A stretch of DNA of 64,000 nt from Streptomyces sp. NBC_01224 (lineage in GTDB: Bacteria; Actinomycetota; Actinomycetes; Streptomycetales; Streptomycetaceae): assembly GCF_036002945.1 (NCBI RefSeq), contig NZ_CP108529.1:8985001-9049000 (forward strand), written 5' to 3'. The notes below the pieces were generated by a model. It ran no database searches. It was not told the DNA's origin and saw nothing but the letters and a program-made list of their open reading frames with translations. Shown here piece after piece: positions 26,028 to 34,782 of this stretch. The first letter of the stretch is position 1; every line of letters starts with the position of its first letter. A program made the translations under genes and the position numbers.

Positions 26028-29000
26028 TCAGGGCGGGCATTGCCGGCTGGTCGGCTGGCCTGGAAGAAACTCTGCCCGTTCCCTTGCCGTGAGGTTCCGG
26101 CCGACTGCCTCACAAATCTTCTTGATCGCCTGCGTTTGGTCAGGCAGGTCTACGTCCCACAGCCGCACCGTGCCGTCCCTGCTCGCGGTGGCGAGGGTGC
26201 GGCCGTCCGGACTGAACGCCACCGACTCCACGTAGCGCCTGTGGCCGGTGAGGGCGGTGCGGATTTGGCCGATGGTCAAGTCCCACAGGCGTACGGTGCC
26301 GTCATGGCTGCCAGTGGCCAGGGTGCGACCGTCCGGGCTGAATGCCAGGGGCACGCCCCAGGCGTTGTAGCCGGCGAGCGTCGCGAGGGTGGTGCGGATA
26401 CGGCCGGTGCCCACATCCCACAGGCGCACCGTGCCGCCGTTGCTACCCGTGGCGAGGGTGTGGCCGTCCGGACTGAACGCCACCGACACGCCAAGGCTTG
26501 TGCGGCCGGTAAGGATGGTGCGGGGGTGGCCGGTAGCTACATCCCACAGCTTGACCGTGCCGCTGGTGTCGCCAGTGGCGAGGCTGCTGCCGTCTGGGCT
26601 AAACGCTACCGAGGCTATGACGGTGTCGGCGGTGAAGGTGGTGCGGGTACGGCCGGTGGTCACATCCCACAGTTTCACCGTGCTGTAGGAGTCGTCCCCA
26701 CCGGCCAGGGTGCGACTGTCCGGGCTGAATACCACTGGCACAGTTGAGCCGCTGAGGGCGGTGAGGGTGGTGCGGGTGCGGCCGGTGGCCACGTCCCAAA
26801 GCTGCACCTTTCCGTCGACGCGCATGTCCGCCAGGGTGCGGCCGTCCGGGCTGAACGCCACTGACGACACCCACTCGCGGTGGCCGGTGAGCGTGGTGCG
26901 GGTACGGTCGGTGGCTACGTCCCACAGCAGCACGTTCTTGTCGGCACCGCCGGTGGCCAGGGTGCGGCCGTCCGGGCTGAACGCCACCGTCCCGGCAGCT
27001 AGGCCGGTGAGGGTGGTGCGGCTGGTGGCCACATCCCACAAAGCTATGGTGCGGCCGCTGCGGGTGGCGAGGGTGCGGCCGTCCGGGCTGAACGCCACCG
27101 GCTGCGCACTCTGGTCGGTGAGAGTAACGAGGGATAGGCCGGTGGCCACGTCCCATAGCTGCAGCTTTTCGTTGGAGCCGCCAGTGGCCAGGGTACGACC
27201 GTCCGGGCTGAACGCTACCTCGATGCTATCGCCGATCAATCCGGTGAGGGTGGTGCGGGTACGGCCGGTGGCCACGTCCCACAACCGCACCGTGCGGAAG
27301 TCGCCAATGGCGAGGGTGCGGCCGTCTGGGCTGAACGCCACCGATTCTATGAAAGCCGCCTTGGTGCCGGTGCCGGTGCCGGTGCCGGTGATGGTGGTGC
27401 GGGTGCGGCCGGTGGCCACGTCCCACAACCGCACCTTCCCGTCCGTGCCCCCGGTGGCGAGGGTGCGGCTATCCGGGCTGAACGCCACCGACAGCACATT
27501 ATCGGCATGGCCGACGAGGGGGGTACGGGAATGGCCGGTGCCCGCGTCCCACAGCTCTACGGTGCCGTCGTCGCCACGAGTGGCGATGGTACGGCCGTCC
27601 GGGCTAAACGCCATCGACGACACGAAGGCGTCAGAGACGTCGGTGTGATGGGTGAGGAACACTCGGGTGGTTGCGCCGGTGGCCGCATCCCGCAGCTCTA
27701 CGGTGCCGTCAGCTCTGCCGGTGGCAAGGATGCGGCCGTCCGGACTGAACGCCACCGAGTACACGCCACCGTGTGGGTCGGTCTCGCTGGTGAAGGCGCG
27801 GCGGGCTCGGCCGGTGGCCACGTCCCACCGCTCTACGGTGCCGTCGGCGCTGCCGGTGGCCACGGTGTGGCCGTCCGGACTGAGTGCCAGACCGTTAACG
27901 TCGGTAATCTGTGCGGTGATACGGCGTTTGAGGGGGATGGCGGCGGCTGCGTAGAGGCTTTGGCTGGCTTCCCCTGTGTGGCTGGTGCGGTAGGCCTCGA
28001 TAGCGAGCAGGGAAGCCAGGTCTGGATCAGCTCTGATGAGGGCGCTGGACTGGGCGGCGAACTGTCGGGACAGAGCCCGTTGTTGTGCCTCGACGGCGGT
28101 CTGGCGTTGCCAGAAGGCCAGCCCGGCGGCGATGAGGACGACGATGAGCGAGCCGACCAGGATGGTGTTGAGGCGTCTAGTGCGGCGGAGGGCTGCTTGC
28201 TGGTTGCGCCGACTGGCGTCGACGAACTCCGCGATATCGCTGGGCAGTCCGCGTTTCCGGGACCAGTCCACTCCTTCGGCGAGGTCGGTGCCATGCAGTA
28301 GGTCGTCAGGGTTGGGGTGTTGATTCCAACGGGTGCGTTGTCCCTCGGCGCGGTGGACCCAGGTGTGGAACTTGCGATCCAGGGCCACCCACTCACGTAG
28401 ATCGCCCCAGTCCCTGATGAGGATGTCGTGGATGAGTTCGGCGACTCGACCGGCGGGGGGCGGCCCGGGGTCGCGCGCGTGAGTGGTGATGATCCGGTGG
28501 CCAGCGAGCGCAGCCAGTACTGCATCAGCAGTGTCGCCAGCGGCTGAATCCGCCTGGTGGGTTGTATCGGTGGCGAGGTCGCGCAGCGTGTCGAGGGGGA
28601 CCTGTTGACGGGTAGCAGGGATTTGGCGAGCGGGGTCGGCCGGACGTACCAGGGCAGTGAGGATGCGGCGGGCGGTGTCCCGATGGCTTGAGGGCAGTTC
28701 ATTGACGGCGGCGTTGCACCAACTGGTGAGGGCTCCGGTTATCTGACCGACGCGTTCGTAGGCGGCGTGAGTAAGAAGACCATCAGGACAGCGTTCAGGC
28801 TCACACAGTTGCTGCAGGGTCAGTTGCAGAGGCGTGAGCAGGGTGGCGGGCGCTGTTCCGGTGGCGGCCCGCGGATCGGCAGCCAGAACGTCGCGGATGA
28901 TGCGCTCGGTCAGTCGTCCTTCGAGCCGTAGGCCGACGGCTCGGGCGGGTTCGGTGATGATGGCGTGCAGGTCTTGTCTGCTCAACGTGGCGGGTACGTT

Positions 29001-30296
29001 GAGCAGGCCGGGAGCGGCGGCCTCCAGCAGGTCTGGGGCTTGCGCGGCGAGGTGCGGATAGAAGTCATCCCGCATGATCAGGATGACCGTGGCTGCCACG
29101 GGGGCCTTGACTAGTGACGTCAACTGGTCGAGCACCGTCTTCGGGGTGTGGCTGGTCGATTCCGTTTCGTCCTGCTGTCGTGTCTGCGTGGGCTGAGAGC
29201 TGGCGAAGCGGGCGAGGAGCTCTTCGAATTGGTCGATGACGAGCAGGAGACGCTCGCAGGTCGGGTCGGCGGCCAAGCGGTTCTGCACCGCGGCGACGAG
29301 GCCGTTGGTCGTGGCGTCTGCCAGGCCCTGTCGTTCCAGCTCGGCCGCTAGGTCCTCTCCGGGGCGGGGAACCAGGATGGTTTGCCACCGATCGCTGCCC
29401 GGCAGCTCTGCGAGCTCAGGGAGTTCAGGCAGAAAGCCGGCCTGGATCAGTGAGGACTTGCCCGAGCCTGACGGGCCCAGGAGCAGCAGGATGCGGCGCT
29501 GCCCGGCCAGCGCAGCCACTACGGCGTTCTTGGCGGTGTCGCGGCCGTGGAACCAGGCCGCATGTTCGGCAGTGAGCGGCTCTAGGCCGAGGTACGGGCA
29601 CACCTGGCGCACGGCCAGGTCAGGCCACGCCCGACGCAGGATCTGCGTGGGAGTCGCGTAGGCGATGTCCTGCCCCCGCAAGTGCCCGTCGGGTGTGGTG
29701 ATGGCGTTGACCATGCCGATCACCAGGCCAGTGACGTCGTCGACGACCGGCCCACCGCTGAATCCTCGGGTCAGATCGTTGGCCGCGGTCAGCTGCAACA
29801 ACAGTCCTTCACCGTCGTCATCAGCCGCTTCAGCATCGCCGAGCTCGCCGTCACCGCCTGTGGACAAGAGGTCGGCGGACACTGCGTAGCCGAAGTGTCC
29901 GGCGGGTGGCGCCTGGTTGGGAAACCCGAAGCAGCGCACCCGGTGCCCCTGACATCCGGCAGAGGACCCCACTTCCAAGGCATGCACCGCTGACGGGGTG
30001 TCCTGCAGTCGGATCACCGCGACATCATTGCCCTCTGGGGCCCGCCACGGCTCGGCCAGCACCTCTCCTTCGGCCTGCGGAGCCCCCGCCGCCTGGGGAA
30101 ACCTGAGCCGCAGGACGTCGCCGGGCCCGTACCCGGCATCCCGCACCACATGCGCGCAGGTGAACACCACGCCTTCAGCCGTCAGGAAAGCTGCTCCGGC
30201 CACCGCACCTGCTACCGACAGCACCTGTGCGACCGCTGCCTGCATTTTGGCGCTGGGCTCATGGCTGGGACGTGAAGCAGCTATATCCGCGGACAC
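26028..30296 (-). CDS. trypsin-STAND-WD40 giant protein
   Basis: A 1422-aa protein. Residues about 15-225 form a trypsin-like serine protease with His49 (TCAHVV), Asp91 (GNDVAVIRL) and Ser180 (RGFSGGPVV). A STAND NTPase follows: P-loop GPSGSGKSS (273-281) and Walker B LLVIDQFEE (351-359). A single membrane segment at about 708-727 (ILVGSLIVVLIAAGLAFW) precedes 14 WD40 repeats (about 797 to the end), enough for two seven-bladed propellers. The GTG start has GAGGAGG upstream. The small CU044_2847-type gene just upstream is the usual partner of such proteases. STAND proteins of this type act as ligand-triggered switches, often in defence or signalling; the propellers would sense and the protease would be the effector. 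That role is inference. Confidence 0.9.
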   Translation of the reverse strand: MSADIAASRPSHEPSAKMQAAVAQVLSVAGAVAGAAFLTAEGVVFTCAHVVRDAGYGPGDVLRLRFPQAAGAPQAEGEVLAEPWRAPEGNDVAVIRLQDTPSAVHALEVGSSAGCQGHRVRCFGFPNQAPPAGHFGYAVSADLLSTGGDGELGDAEAADDDGEGLLLQLTAANDLTRGFSGGPVVDDVTGLVIGMVNAITTPDGHLRGQDIAYATPTQILRRAWPDLAVRQVCPYLGLEPLTAEHAAWFHGRDTAKNAVVAALAGQRRILLLLGPSGSGKSSLIQAGFLPELPELAELPGSDRWQTILVPRPGEDLAAELERQGLADATTNGLVAAVQNRLAADPTCERLLLVIDQFEELLARFASSQPTQTRQQDETESTSHTPKTVLDQLTSLVKAPVAATVILIMRDDFYPHLAAQAPDLLEAAAPGLLNVPATLSRQDLHAIITEPARAVGLRLEGRLTERIIRDVLAADPRAATGTAPATLLTPLQLTLQQLCEPERCPDGLLTHAAYERVGQITGALTSWCNAAVNELPSSHRDTARRILTALVRPADPARQIPATRQQVPLDTLRDLATDTTHQADSAAGDTADAVLAALAGHRIITTHARDPGPPPAGRVAELIHDILIRDWGDLREWVALDRKFHTWVHRAEGQRTRWNQHPNPDDLLHGTDLAEGVDWSRKRGLPSDIAEFVDASRRNQQAALRRTRRLNTILVGSLIVVLIAAGLAFWQRQTAVEAQQRALSRQFAAQSSALIRADPDLASLLAIEAYRTSHTGEASQSLYAAAAIPLKRRITAQITDVNGLALSPDGHTVATGSADGTVERWDVATGRARRAFTSETDPHGGVYSVAFSPDGRILATGRADGTVELRDAATGATTRVFLTHHTDVSDAFVSSMAFSPDGRTIATRGDDGTVELWDAGTGHSRTPLVGHADNVLSVAFSPDSRTLATGGTDGKVRLWDVATGRTRTTITGTGTGTGTKAAFIESVAFSPDGRTLAIGDFRTVRLWDVATGRTRTTLTGLIGDSIEVAFSPDGRTLATGGSNEKLQLWDVATGLSLVTLTDQSAQPVAFSPDGRTLATRSGRTIALWDVATSRTTLTGLAAGTVAFSPDGRTLATGGADKNVLLWDVATDRTRTTLTGHREWVSSVAFSPDGRTLADMRVDGKVQLWDVATGRTRTTLTALSGSTVPVVFSPDSRTLAGGDDSYSTVKLWDVTTGRTRTTFTADTVIASVAFSPDGSSLATGDTSGTVKLWDVATGHPRTILTGRTSLGVSVAFSPDGHTLATGSNGGTVRLWDVGTGRIRTTLATLAGYNAWGVPLAFSPDGRTLATGSHDGTVRLWDLTIGQIRTALTGHRRYVESVAFSPDGRTLATASRDGTVRLWDVDLPDQTQAIKKICEAVGRNLTARERAEFLPGQPTSRQCPP
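26110..27905 (-). repeat. 14 tandem WD40-coding repeats
   Basis: Units of about 120-135 bp repeat the codons for FSPDGRTLATG and LWDVATGRTRTTLTG. Nucleotide identity between units is high (for example GTGCGGCCGTCCGGGCTGAA recurs), so recent expansion or gene conversion is likely. The 5' units are the more diverged. Confidence 0.85.
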
Positions 30297-30323
30297 CCCG
30301 CGAGTCCTCCTCGTTCCGCAGGG

Positions 30324-30659
30324 TCAGCGGGCCTCGTTGTTGGACTCGCGCTGCCAGGCCACAGTCACCTTCAGGTGACAACTCGCCTCACTTCGGGCAA
30401 TCACCGCGCCCGCCTGAGTCGCGAGGTCCACCCCGAACTCGATCTCCACCGAATCCGGCCCCGCCTCCCTCAACTGCTGCACCGCCGTCCGAGCCATCTC
30501 CGTGACCGGGCGCAGGGCTGCCTGCACACTCAGTGGAAGCTCACGAATCGCATCGCCGACTCGACCGGCTGGCACCGGCCCTGTCCCCTCGGATACGTCC
30601 GGGGCTTCGACCAAGATCGAGCTGCCATCCTCCAACGCAAGACGCCCAAGACTCCGCAC
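30324..30659 (-). CDS. CU044_2847-type trypsin-co-occurring protein
   Basis: A 111-aa protein that fits the small domain regularly encoded next to trypsin-STAND proteins: LALEDGSSILVEAPDV near the start, FEE-like helices, then VEIEFGVDLATQAGAVIARS and HLKVTVAWQR at the end. A GTG at 30659 with GGGGAGAGG 8 bases upstream is the best start; longer in-frame starts have no such site. It lies 27 bp upstream of the giant gene and is surely co-transcribed. It may be the substrate or regulator of the protease domain. Confidence 0.78.
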   Translation of the reverse strand: MRSLGRLALEDGSSILVEAPDVSEGTGPVPAGRVGDAIRELPLSVQAALRPVTEMARTAVQQLREAGPDSVEIEFGVDLATQAGAVIARSEASCHLKVTVAWQRESNNEAR

Positions 30660-30807
30660 TAGGCCAACCCTCTCCCCGTTGAATCCCAATTGCCGCAAGG
30701 CTATCTGATCGCGCATCAGACATTTTGCGGTTCGGGTAAACCTGCGCGGATCTTCGTGTGACACATAGCCACACCACCCAAGTCGGTGAACTGCAGGTGA
30801 CGCCCGG

Positions 30808-31107
30808 TCAGGGCGAAGGAGGGCTCGGGGTCGGCAGGACCGCGACGTTCTCGCCGGAGTGCCGCAGCCGTTCGAGGAAACGGGCGTGCCGTGCCTCCAG
30901 TTCGGCGTTGCGCAAGGTCAGGGCCTGGATCTGGTTGGCGTAGATGGCCAGGGTGTCCTTCAGCTCGCGGAACTCGGCAGCCTGCTCGCTGCGAAGCTCG
31001 CGCTCGTTCTTCTTCAGCCGGAATACCTCCGCCCGCAACTCCCTCCGGCTCCGGCCGACGGGTCTGCGGCGCTTCAAGGATGGGCCCTGACCCCGGATCT
31101 TGAGCAC
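30808..31107 (-). pseudogene. recombinase-helper-type coiled-coil protein, 5' truncated
   Basis: Reads RRELRAEVFRLKKNERELRS, FRELKDTLAIYANQIQALTL and RNAELEARHARFLERLRHSG, matching the C-terminal end of the small third protein of three-gene recombinase cassettes. Its 5' end is cut off by the IS3 element that begins at 31088. Confidence 0.5.
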
Positions 31108-31156
31108 CGGAGAGACTTGGATCTTGATGGTCCAGGAGAACGGAGTCCCTGTGGGG

Positions 31157-31462
31157 ATGAAGCACTACCCCGCCGAGTTCAAGGCGGACGCGGTCGCGTT
31201 GTACCGGTCCCGTCCAGGAGCGACGATCAAGTCGGTCGCCACCGACCTCGGAGTGAACACCGAGACGCTGCGGAACTGGATCCGGGCCGCTGACGGACGC
31301 CGGTCCGGCGCTCACTCCACACCTGCGGCGGCGCCGCGGCCTGACGGTGACGGGGTTCAGGCGGAGCTGGCCGCCGCGAGGAAGAGGATCCGCGAGCTGG
31401 AGGAGGAGCGCGACATCCTCCGCAAGGCGGCCCGGTATTTCGCGGGAGAGACGCGCTGGTGA
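31157..31462 (+). CDS. IS3 element 1 OrfA
   Basis: A 101-aa OrfA: MKHYPAEFKADAVALYRSRP, helix-turn-helix SVATDLGVNTETLRNWIRAA, and the coiled-coil end ELEEERDILRKAARYFAGET. It overlaps OrfB by 4 bases, so coupling or frameshifting joins them. In-frame starts a few codons upstream are possible. Confidence 0.85.
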   Translation: MKHYPAEFKADAVALYRSRPGATIKSVATDLGVNTETLRNWIRAADGRRSGAHSTPAAAPRPDGDGVQAELAAARKRIRELEEERDILRKAARYFAGETRW

Positions 31463-32361
31463 ACCGCTGCCAGTTCGTTGAGGATCACCAGCGCCGGTTC
31501 GACGTCAAGCGGCTCTGCGACATCTTGGGCATCGCCCGCTCGAGTTTCTATTACTGGCGCCGCACCGCCCCGGACCGCGCGGCCCGGCAGGCCGCCGATG
31601 ACCGGCTCGCGGCCCGGATACGCAAGGTCCACCGCAACTCCGACGGCACCTACGGAGCCCCGAAAGTCACCGCCGAGCTCCGCGACGAGGGCGGTCAGAC
31701 GGTCAATCACAAGCGTGTCGCCCGGATCATGCGGGCCATCGGCCTTGAGGGTGTGCGCCTGCGGCGTCGGCACCGCACCACCGTCCCGGACCCGGCCGCG
31801 GCGAAGGCGCCGGACCTGATCGGCCGGGACTTCACCGCCGAGGCCCCGAACACGAAGTACGTCGGCGACATCACCTACCTGAGCGTCGGCAGCGGGAGGT
31901 TCTGCTACCTCGCGACCGTCATCGATCTCTGTTCACGAGGTCTGGCCGGGTGGGCGATCGCCGACCACATGCGCACAGAGCTCGTCACCGGCGCCCTGGC
32001 GGCGGCCGAGCGGACGCGCGGCAGCCTCGCCGGAGCAGTGATGCACACCGATCACGGGGCCCAGTACACGAGCCGGGCCTTCGCCGACGCCTGCCGCCTC
32101 GCCGGCGTCCGCCAGAGCATGAGCGCAGTGGGCAGCAGCGCGGACAACGTCGCCGCGGAATCGTTCAACGCGACCTTCAAAAGGGAGACGTTGAAGGGGC
32201 GAAAGGGCTGGTCGAGCGAGCGTGATGCCCGCCTCGACGCCTTCCGACGGCTGTCCCGCTACAACACCCGACGCCAGCATTCCCGGCTCGGCCAGCGATC
32301 CCCGATCGCTTACGAGAACACCTTCCACTCAACATCAACTACCCTGACCCGAGCCGCATAG
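31459..32361 (+). CDS. IS3 element 1 OrfB transposase
   Basis: A 300-aa integrase-core transposase with all catalytic residues: Asp in TKYVGDITYLSVG, Asp in VMHTDHGAQYTS, and Glu in SADNVAAESFNATFKRETL. It ends normally (HSRLGQRSPIAYENTF). Looks functional. Confidence 0.9.
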   Translation: MNRCQFVEDHQRRFDVKRLCDILGIARSSFYYWRRTAPDRAARQAADDRLAARIRKVHRNSDGTYGAPKVTAELRDEGGQTVNHKRVARIMRAIGLEGVRLRRRHRTTVPDPAAAKAPDLIGRDFTAEAPNTKYVGDITYLSVGSGRFCYLATVIDLCSRGLAGWAIADHMRTELVTGALAAAERTRGSLAGAVMHTDHGAQYTSRAFADACRLAGVRQSMSAVGSSADNVAAESFNATFKRETLKGRKGWSSERDARLDAFRRLSRYNTRRQHSRLGQRSPIAYENTFHSTSTTLTRAA

Positions 32362-32425
32362 ACGTGTTCAAGACCCGGGGTCAAGGCCCGATTGAAGCTT
32401 CCCCGTGATCTTGGACACGTCCGTG

Positions 32426-33322
32426 TTACGCCGCGAGGGTCTGGTCTTGTTGGTAGCGCAGGCGTGTCTCGTGGGGCGTGAGGTAGCCCCAGTTGATGTG
32501 TTTGCGTAGTCTGCGGCGGTTGTAAAAGGTCTCGATGAACGTGAAGATCTCGGCTCGGGCGGTGGCCCGGTCGGGCCAGAAGCGGGTGCCGATCTCCTCC
32601 TTGAGGACAGCCCAGGAGCACTCGGCCGCGGCATTGTCGTAGCAGATCCCGGTCCGGCCCATGCTCTGTCGACCGTTCAACTCTCTTATGTTTGCCCGTA
32701 GTTGAGTCGACGTGTATTCTGATCCGCGATCCGAATGGATCACGCAGTGGGGCTGCAGGCGACCGAGGTTCGCGGCCATGTCGAGTGCATCGACGACGAG
32801 TTCGGCCCGGTGGTGGTCGGCCATCGAGTAGCCGATGATCTCGCGGGTGGCGAGGTCGAGCCACGCGGCGAGGTAGAGCCAGCCCTCGGCGGTAGGGATG
32901 TAGGTGATATCTCCGACGATTTTCGTGCCGGGGCGGCCGGCATGAAAATCGCGGCCGACCAGGTCGGGGGCCGGGGCGGCCTTCGTGTCCTGTTTGGTCA
33001 GGCTGTGCCGTCCGGTGCGCCGGGTGTGGCCGGCGATCCCGTGCTTGCGCATGACCCGTTCGACGCGTTTGCGGTTGACCTGTCGGCCCTGGCGACGCAG
33101 TTCGGCCGTGACGCGGGGCACGCCGTAAGTGCCCCGCGAAGCGATGTGGACCACGGTGATCTCGTGGGCCAACTCCTCATCTGCCCGGCGTCTGGCCTCG
33201 CGGGTTTCGGCCCCGGCGGCCCAGGCGTAGTACGTGGAGCGGGCGGTCTTCATCACACGGCACAGCAGAACGATGGTGTAGTGCGCCTTCTCCGCGTGGA
33301 TGAACCGGCATACCGCGCTCAC
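32426..33322 (-). CDS. IS3 element 2 OrfB transposase
   Basis: A 298-aa integrase-core transposase. Catalytic Asp in TKIVGDITYIPTAEG, Asp in CVIHSDRGSEYTS, Glu in CYDNAAAECSWAVLKEEIG. It overlaps OrfA by 4 bases. It is related to the IS3 at 62068-63382 (both have TKAAPAPDLVGRDF) but clearly a different element. Confidence 0.9.
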   Translation of the reverse strand: MSAVCRFIHAEKAHYTIVLLCRVMKTARSTYYAWAAGAETREARRRADEELAHEITVVHIASRGTYGVPRVTAELRRQGRQVNRKRVERVMRKHGIAGHTRRTGRHSLTKQDTKAAPAPDLVGRDFHAGRPGTKIVGDITYIPTAEGWLYLAAWLDLATREIIGYSMADHHRAELVVDALDMAANLGRLQPHCVIHSDRGSEYTSTQLRANIRELNGRQSMGRTGICYDNAAAECSWAVLKEEIGTRFWPDRATARAEIFTFIETFYNRRRLRKHINWGYLTPHETRLRYQQDQTLAA

Positions 33323-33618
33323 CGATTGCTCTCCTTCGCGAAGAAAGCTGTCGCTTTTTTTAGGATCTCAATTGTTTTCGCCTGTTCCGCGGTGAGCTTC
33401 CGGAGCCGCTTCAACTCCTCGTCCCGGCCGTCCGCGTCCCGCTCGGCCACTGGTGCGGCCTCGGCGGCCCGGGCCTTCTTCACCCATCCACGCAGACTCT
33501 CCGAGCTGATCCCGAGTTCGCGAGCGACGTCGGTCACCGTCCGCCCGGACGACCGCACGAGCTCGAGCGCATCGCGCTTGTACTCATCGGAGTACCGCTT
33601 CGAGTAGTTGCTTCCCAC
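33319..33618 (-). CDS. IS3 element 2 OrfA
   Basis: A 99-aa OrfA: YSKRYSDEYKRDALELVRSS, helix-turn-helix TVTDVARELGISSESLRGWV, coiled coil LKRLRKLTAEQAKTIEILKK. A run of A/T at the 3' end (AAAAAAAGC on the coding strand) offers a frameshift site into OrfB. Confidence 0.85.
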   Translation of the reverse strand: MGSNYSKRYSDEYKRDALELVRSSGRTVTDVARELGISSESLRGWVKKARAAEAAPVAERDADGRDEELKRLRKLTAEQAKTIEILKKATAFFAKESNR

Positions 33619-33681
33619 CTGGCTCTACTTCCTCTGGAACCTCAGGTCCCAGTCTCCAGGTGTCCGTGATCAAGGGGAAGC

Positions 33682-33960
33682 TTCACCGGTGTGCGGGCCT
33701 CGGAGCTGTGCCAGGTCCGGCTGGGCGAGTTGTTCTGGGACCAGGGGCAGTGGGGGCGGTTCCTGGTGAAGGGCAAGGGCAAGGGCAAGGGCGAGGAGAT
33801 CCGGGGTCTGTTCCCCGACAACCCGTCCGACCCGCACGCGCCGCTGTTCCCGTCCGAGCGGCTGGCGACGACGCTTGTCGATGTGCCGGTGGCGCCGGCG
33901 ATCCACCTGGACACCTTCCGGCGGGCGCTGAGGGAGGCGTCGCTGGGAGTGTCCGACGGA
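33682..33960 (+). pseudogene. tyrosine recombinase internal fragment
   Basis: Begins at the right edge of IS3 element 2 with TGVRASELCQVRLGELFWDQ (catalytic Arg region), then a GKGKGKGEE insert, HAPLFPSERLATT and LDTFRRALREASL. The catalytic His/Arg box and Tyr are missing. Its 5' part may have been removed by the IS3 pair. Reading on in this frame to 34977 is antisense to the two-component genes and not real. Confidence 0.65.
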
Positions 33961-34080
33961 GCCCCGAAGGGACCAGGATTCGGGGGCCGACACGTGTTGA
34001 GAGCGCTCCCAGAACCTGCGGCACCGACGCGGGGCTCACGGAGCTGTGGGAGCTGCTGGACGGTGCCCGGGGGCCAATCC

Positions 34081-34746
34081 TCAGTTGTATTCGAACCAGG
34101 TCAGAATGGCCTTGACGCGTCGATTGTCCTCGTCGGGAGGCATGCCGAGCTTCACGAAAACGTTCGCCACATGCTTACTCACGGCAGCGCCGGAAAGAAA
34201 CAGCTCCGTCGCGATTTCTGCGTTGGAGCGCCCTTCGGCCATGTGGGCGAGCACTTCCCTTTCACGAGCGGTGAGCCGGGCAAGCGGCCCCTGTGGCGAG
34301 TCCGCGCGGGTGACGTGGCGAACAACCTCGGGGTCGATCACGACGCCACCTGCGGAGACCGTCTCGACAGCTCGCAGGAAGTCGGCGACTCTGCCCACTT
34401 TCTCCTTGAGAAGGTACCCGACGGCTCCGTCGGCACCCGGGCCGTTCAGAAGCTCCCTCACATAGGGGCCCGTGACGTAGGCGGAGAGAACCAACACCGG
34501 CAGGTCCCGGTGACGGGAGCGCAGATCGATCGCGGCACGCAGTCCGTCGTCGGTGTTTCTGGGGGGCATGCGGACATCCGTGATCACCATGTTCGGGGCG
34601 GCTCCGGCACGCACCAGCTCGTCGACCGCGGCAACCAGTTCGTCGGCGTCCTCGCATTCGCGGATGACATCATGAGCGTGGGAGGTCAAGATTTCCCGGA
34701 TGCCGGCCCTTATCAGCACGCTGTCATCTGCCAGAACAATTCTCAT
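34081..34746 (-). CDS. NarL/LuxR-type response regulator
   Basis: A 221-aa response regulator. The receiver domain has the acidic pair (VLADDS), phospho-acceptor Asp57 (VITDVRMPP) and Lys in GYLLKEKVG. The LuxR helix-turn-helix is LTAREREVLAHMAEGRSNAE through VSKHVANVFVKLGM. It follows its kinase gene by 37 bp on the same strand. Likely target: the 24-bp palindrome at 35994-36017 between this operon and the ABC genes. Confidence 0.93.
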   Translation of the reverse strand: MRIVLADDSVLIRAGIREILTSHAHDVIRECEDADELVAAVDELVRAGAAPNMVITDVRMPPRNTDDGLRAAIDLRSRHRDLPVLVLSAYVTGPYVRELLNGPGADGAVGYLLKEKVGRVADFLRAVETVSAGGVVIDPEVVRHVTRADSPQGPLARLTAREREVLAHMAEGRSNAEIATELFLSGAAVSKHVANVFVKLGMPPDEDNRRVKAILTWFEYN

Positions 34747-34782
34747 GCCCCCCTCCCCGGGGGAACGTCCTGCTTCAATTTA

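Larger units (their letters stand above)
31088..32383 (+). mobile_element. IS3-family element 1, 1296 bp
   Basis: Inverted ends TGACCCCGGATCTTGA (31088-31103) and TCAAGACCCGGGGTCA (32368-32383) differ at one position. OrfA and OrfB are both open. No matching target duplication is visible, which suggests one flank was rearranged. A second IS3 begins only 17 bp further on. Confidence 0.85.
32401..33677 (-). mobile_element. IS3-family element 2, 1277 bp
   Basis: Ends CCCCGTGATCTTGGACAC and GTGTCCGTGATCAAGGGG form an imperfect inverted repeat. AAGCTT flanks both ends (32395-32400 and 33678-33683), a likely target duplication. It interrupts a recombinase gene whose remainder starts at 33682. Confidence 0.8.

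Noticed and set aside
26110-27905. CRISPR-like regular repeats
   Set aside because: The period is about 125 bp, units are coding WD40 blades and there are no short repeat-spacer units or cas genes.
27507-28301. 264-codon plus-strand frame and several others opposite the STAND-WD40 gene
   Set aside because: Repetitive shadow frames of the WD40 coding units.
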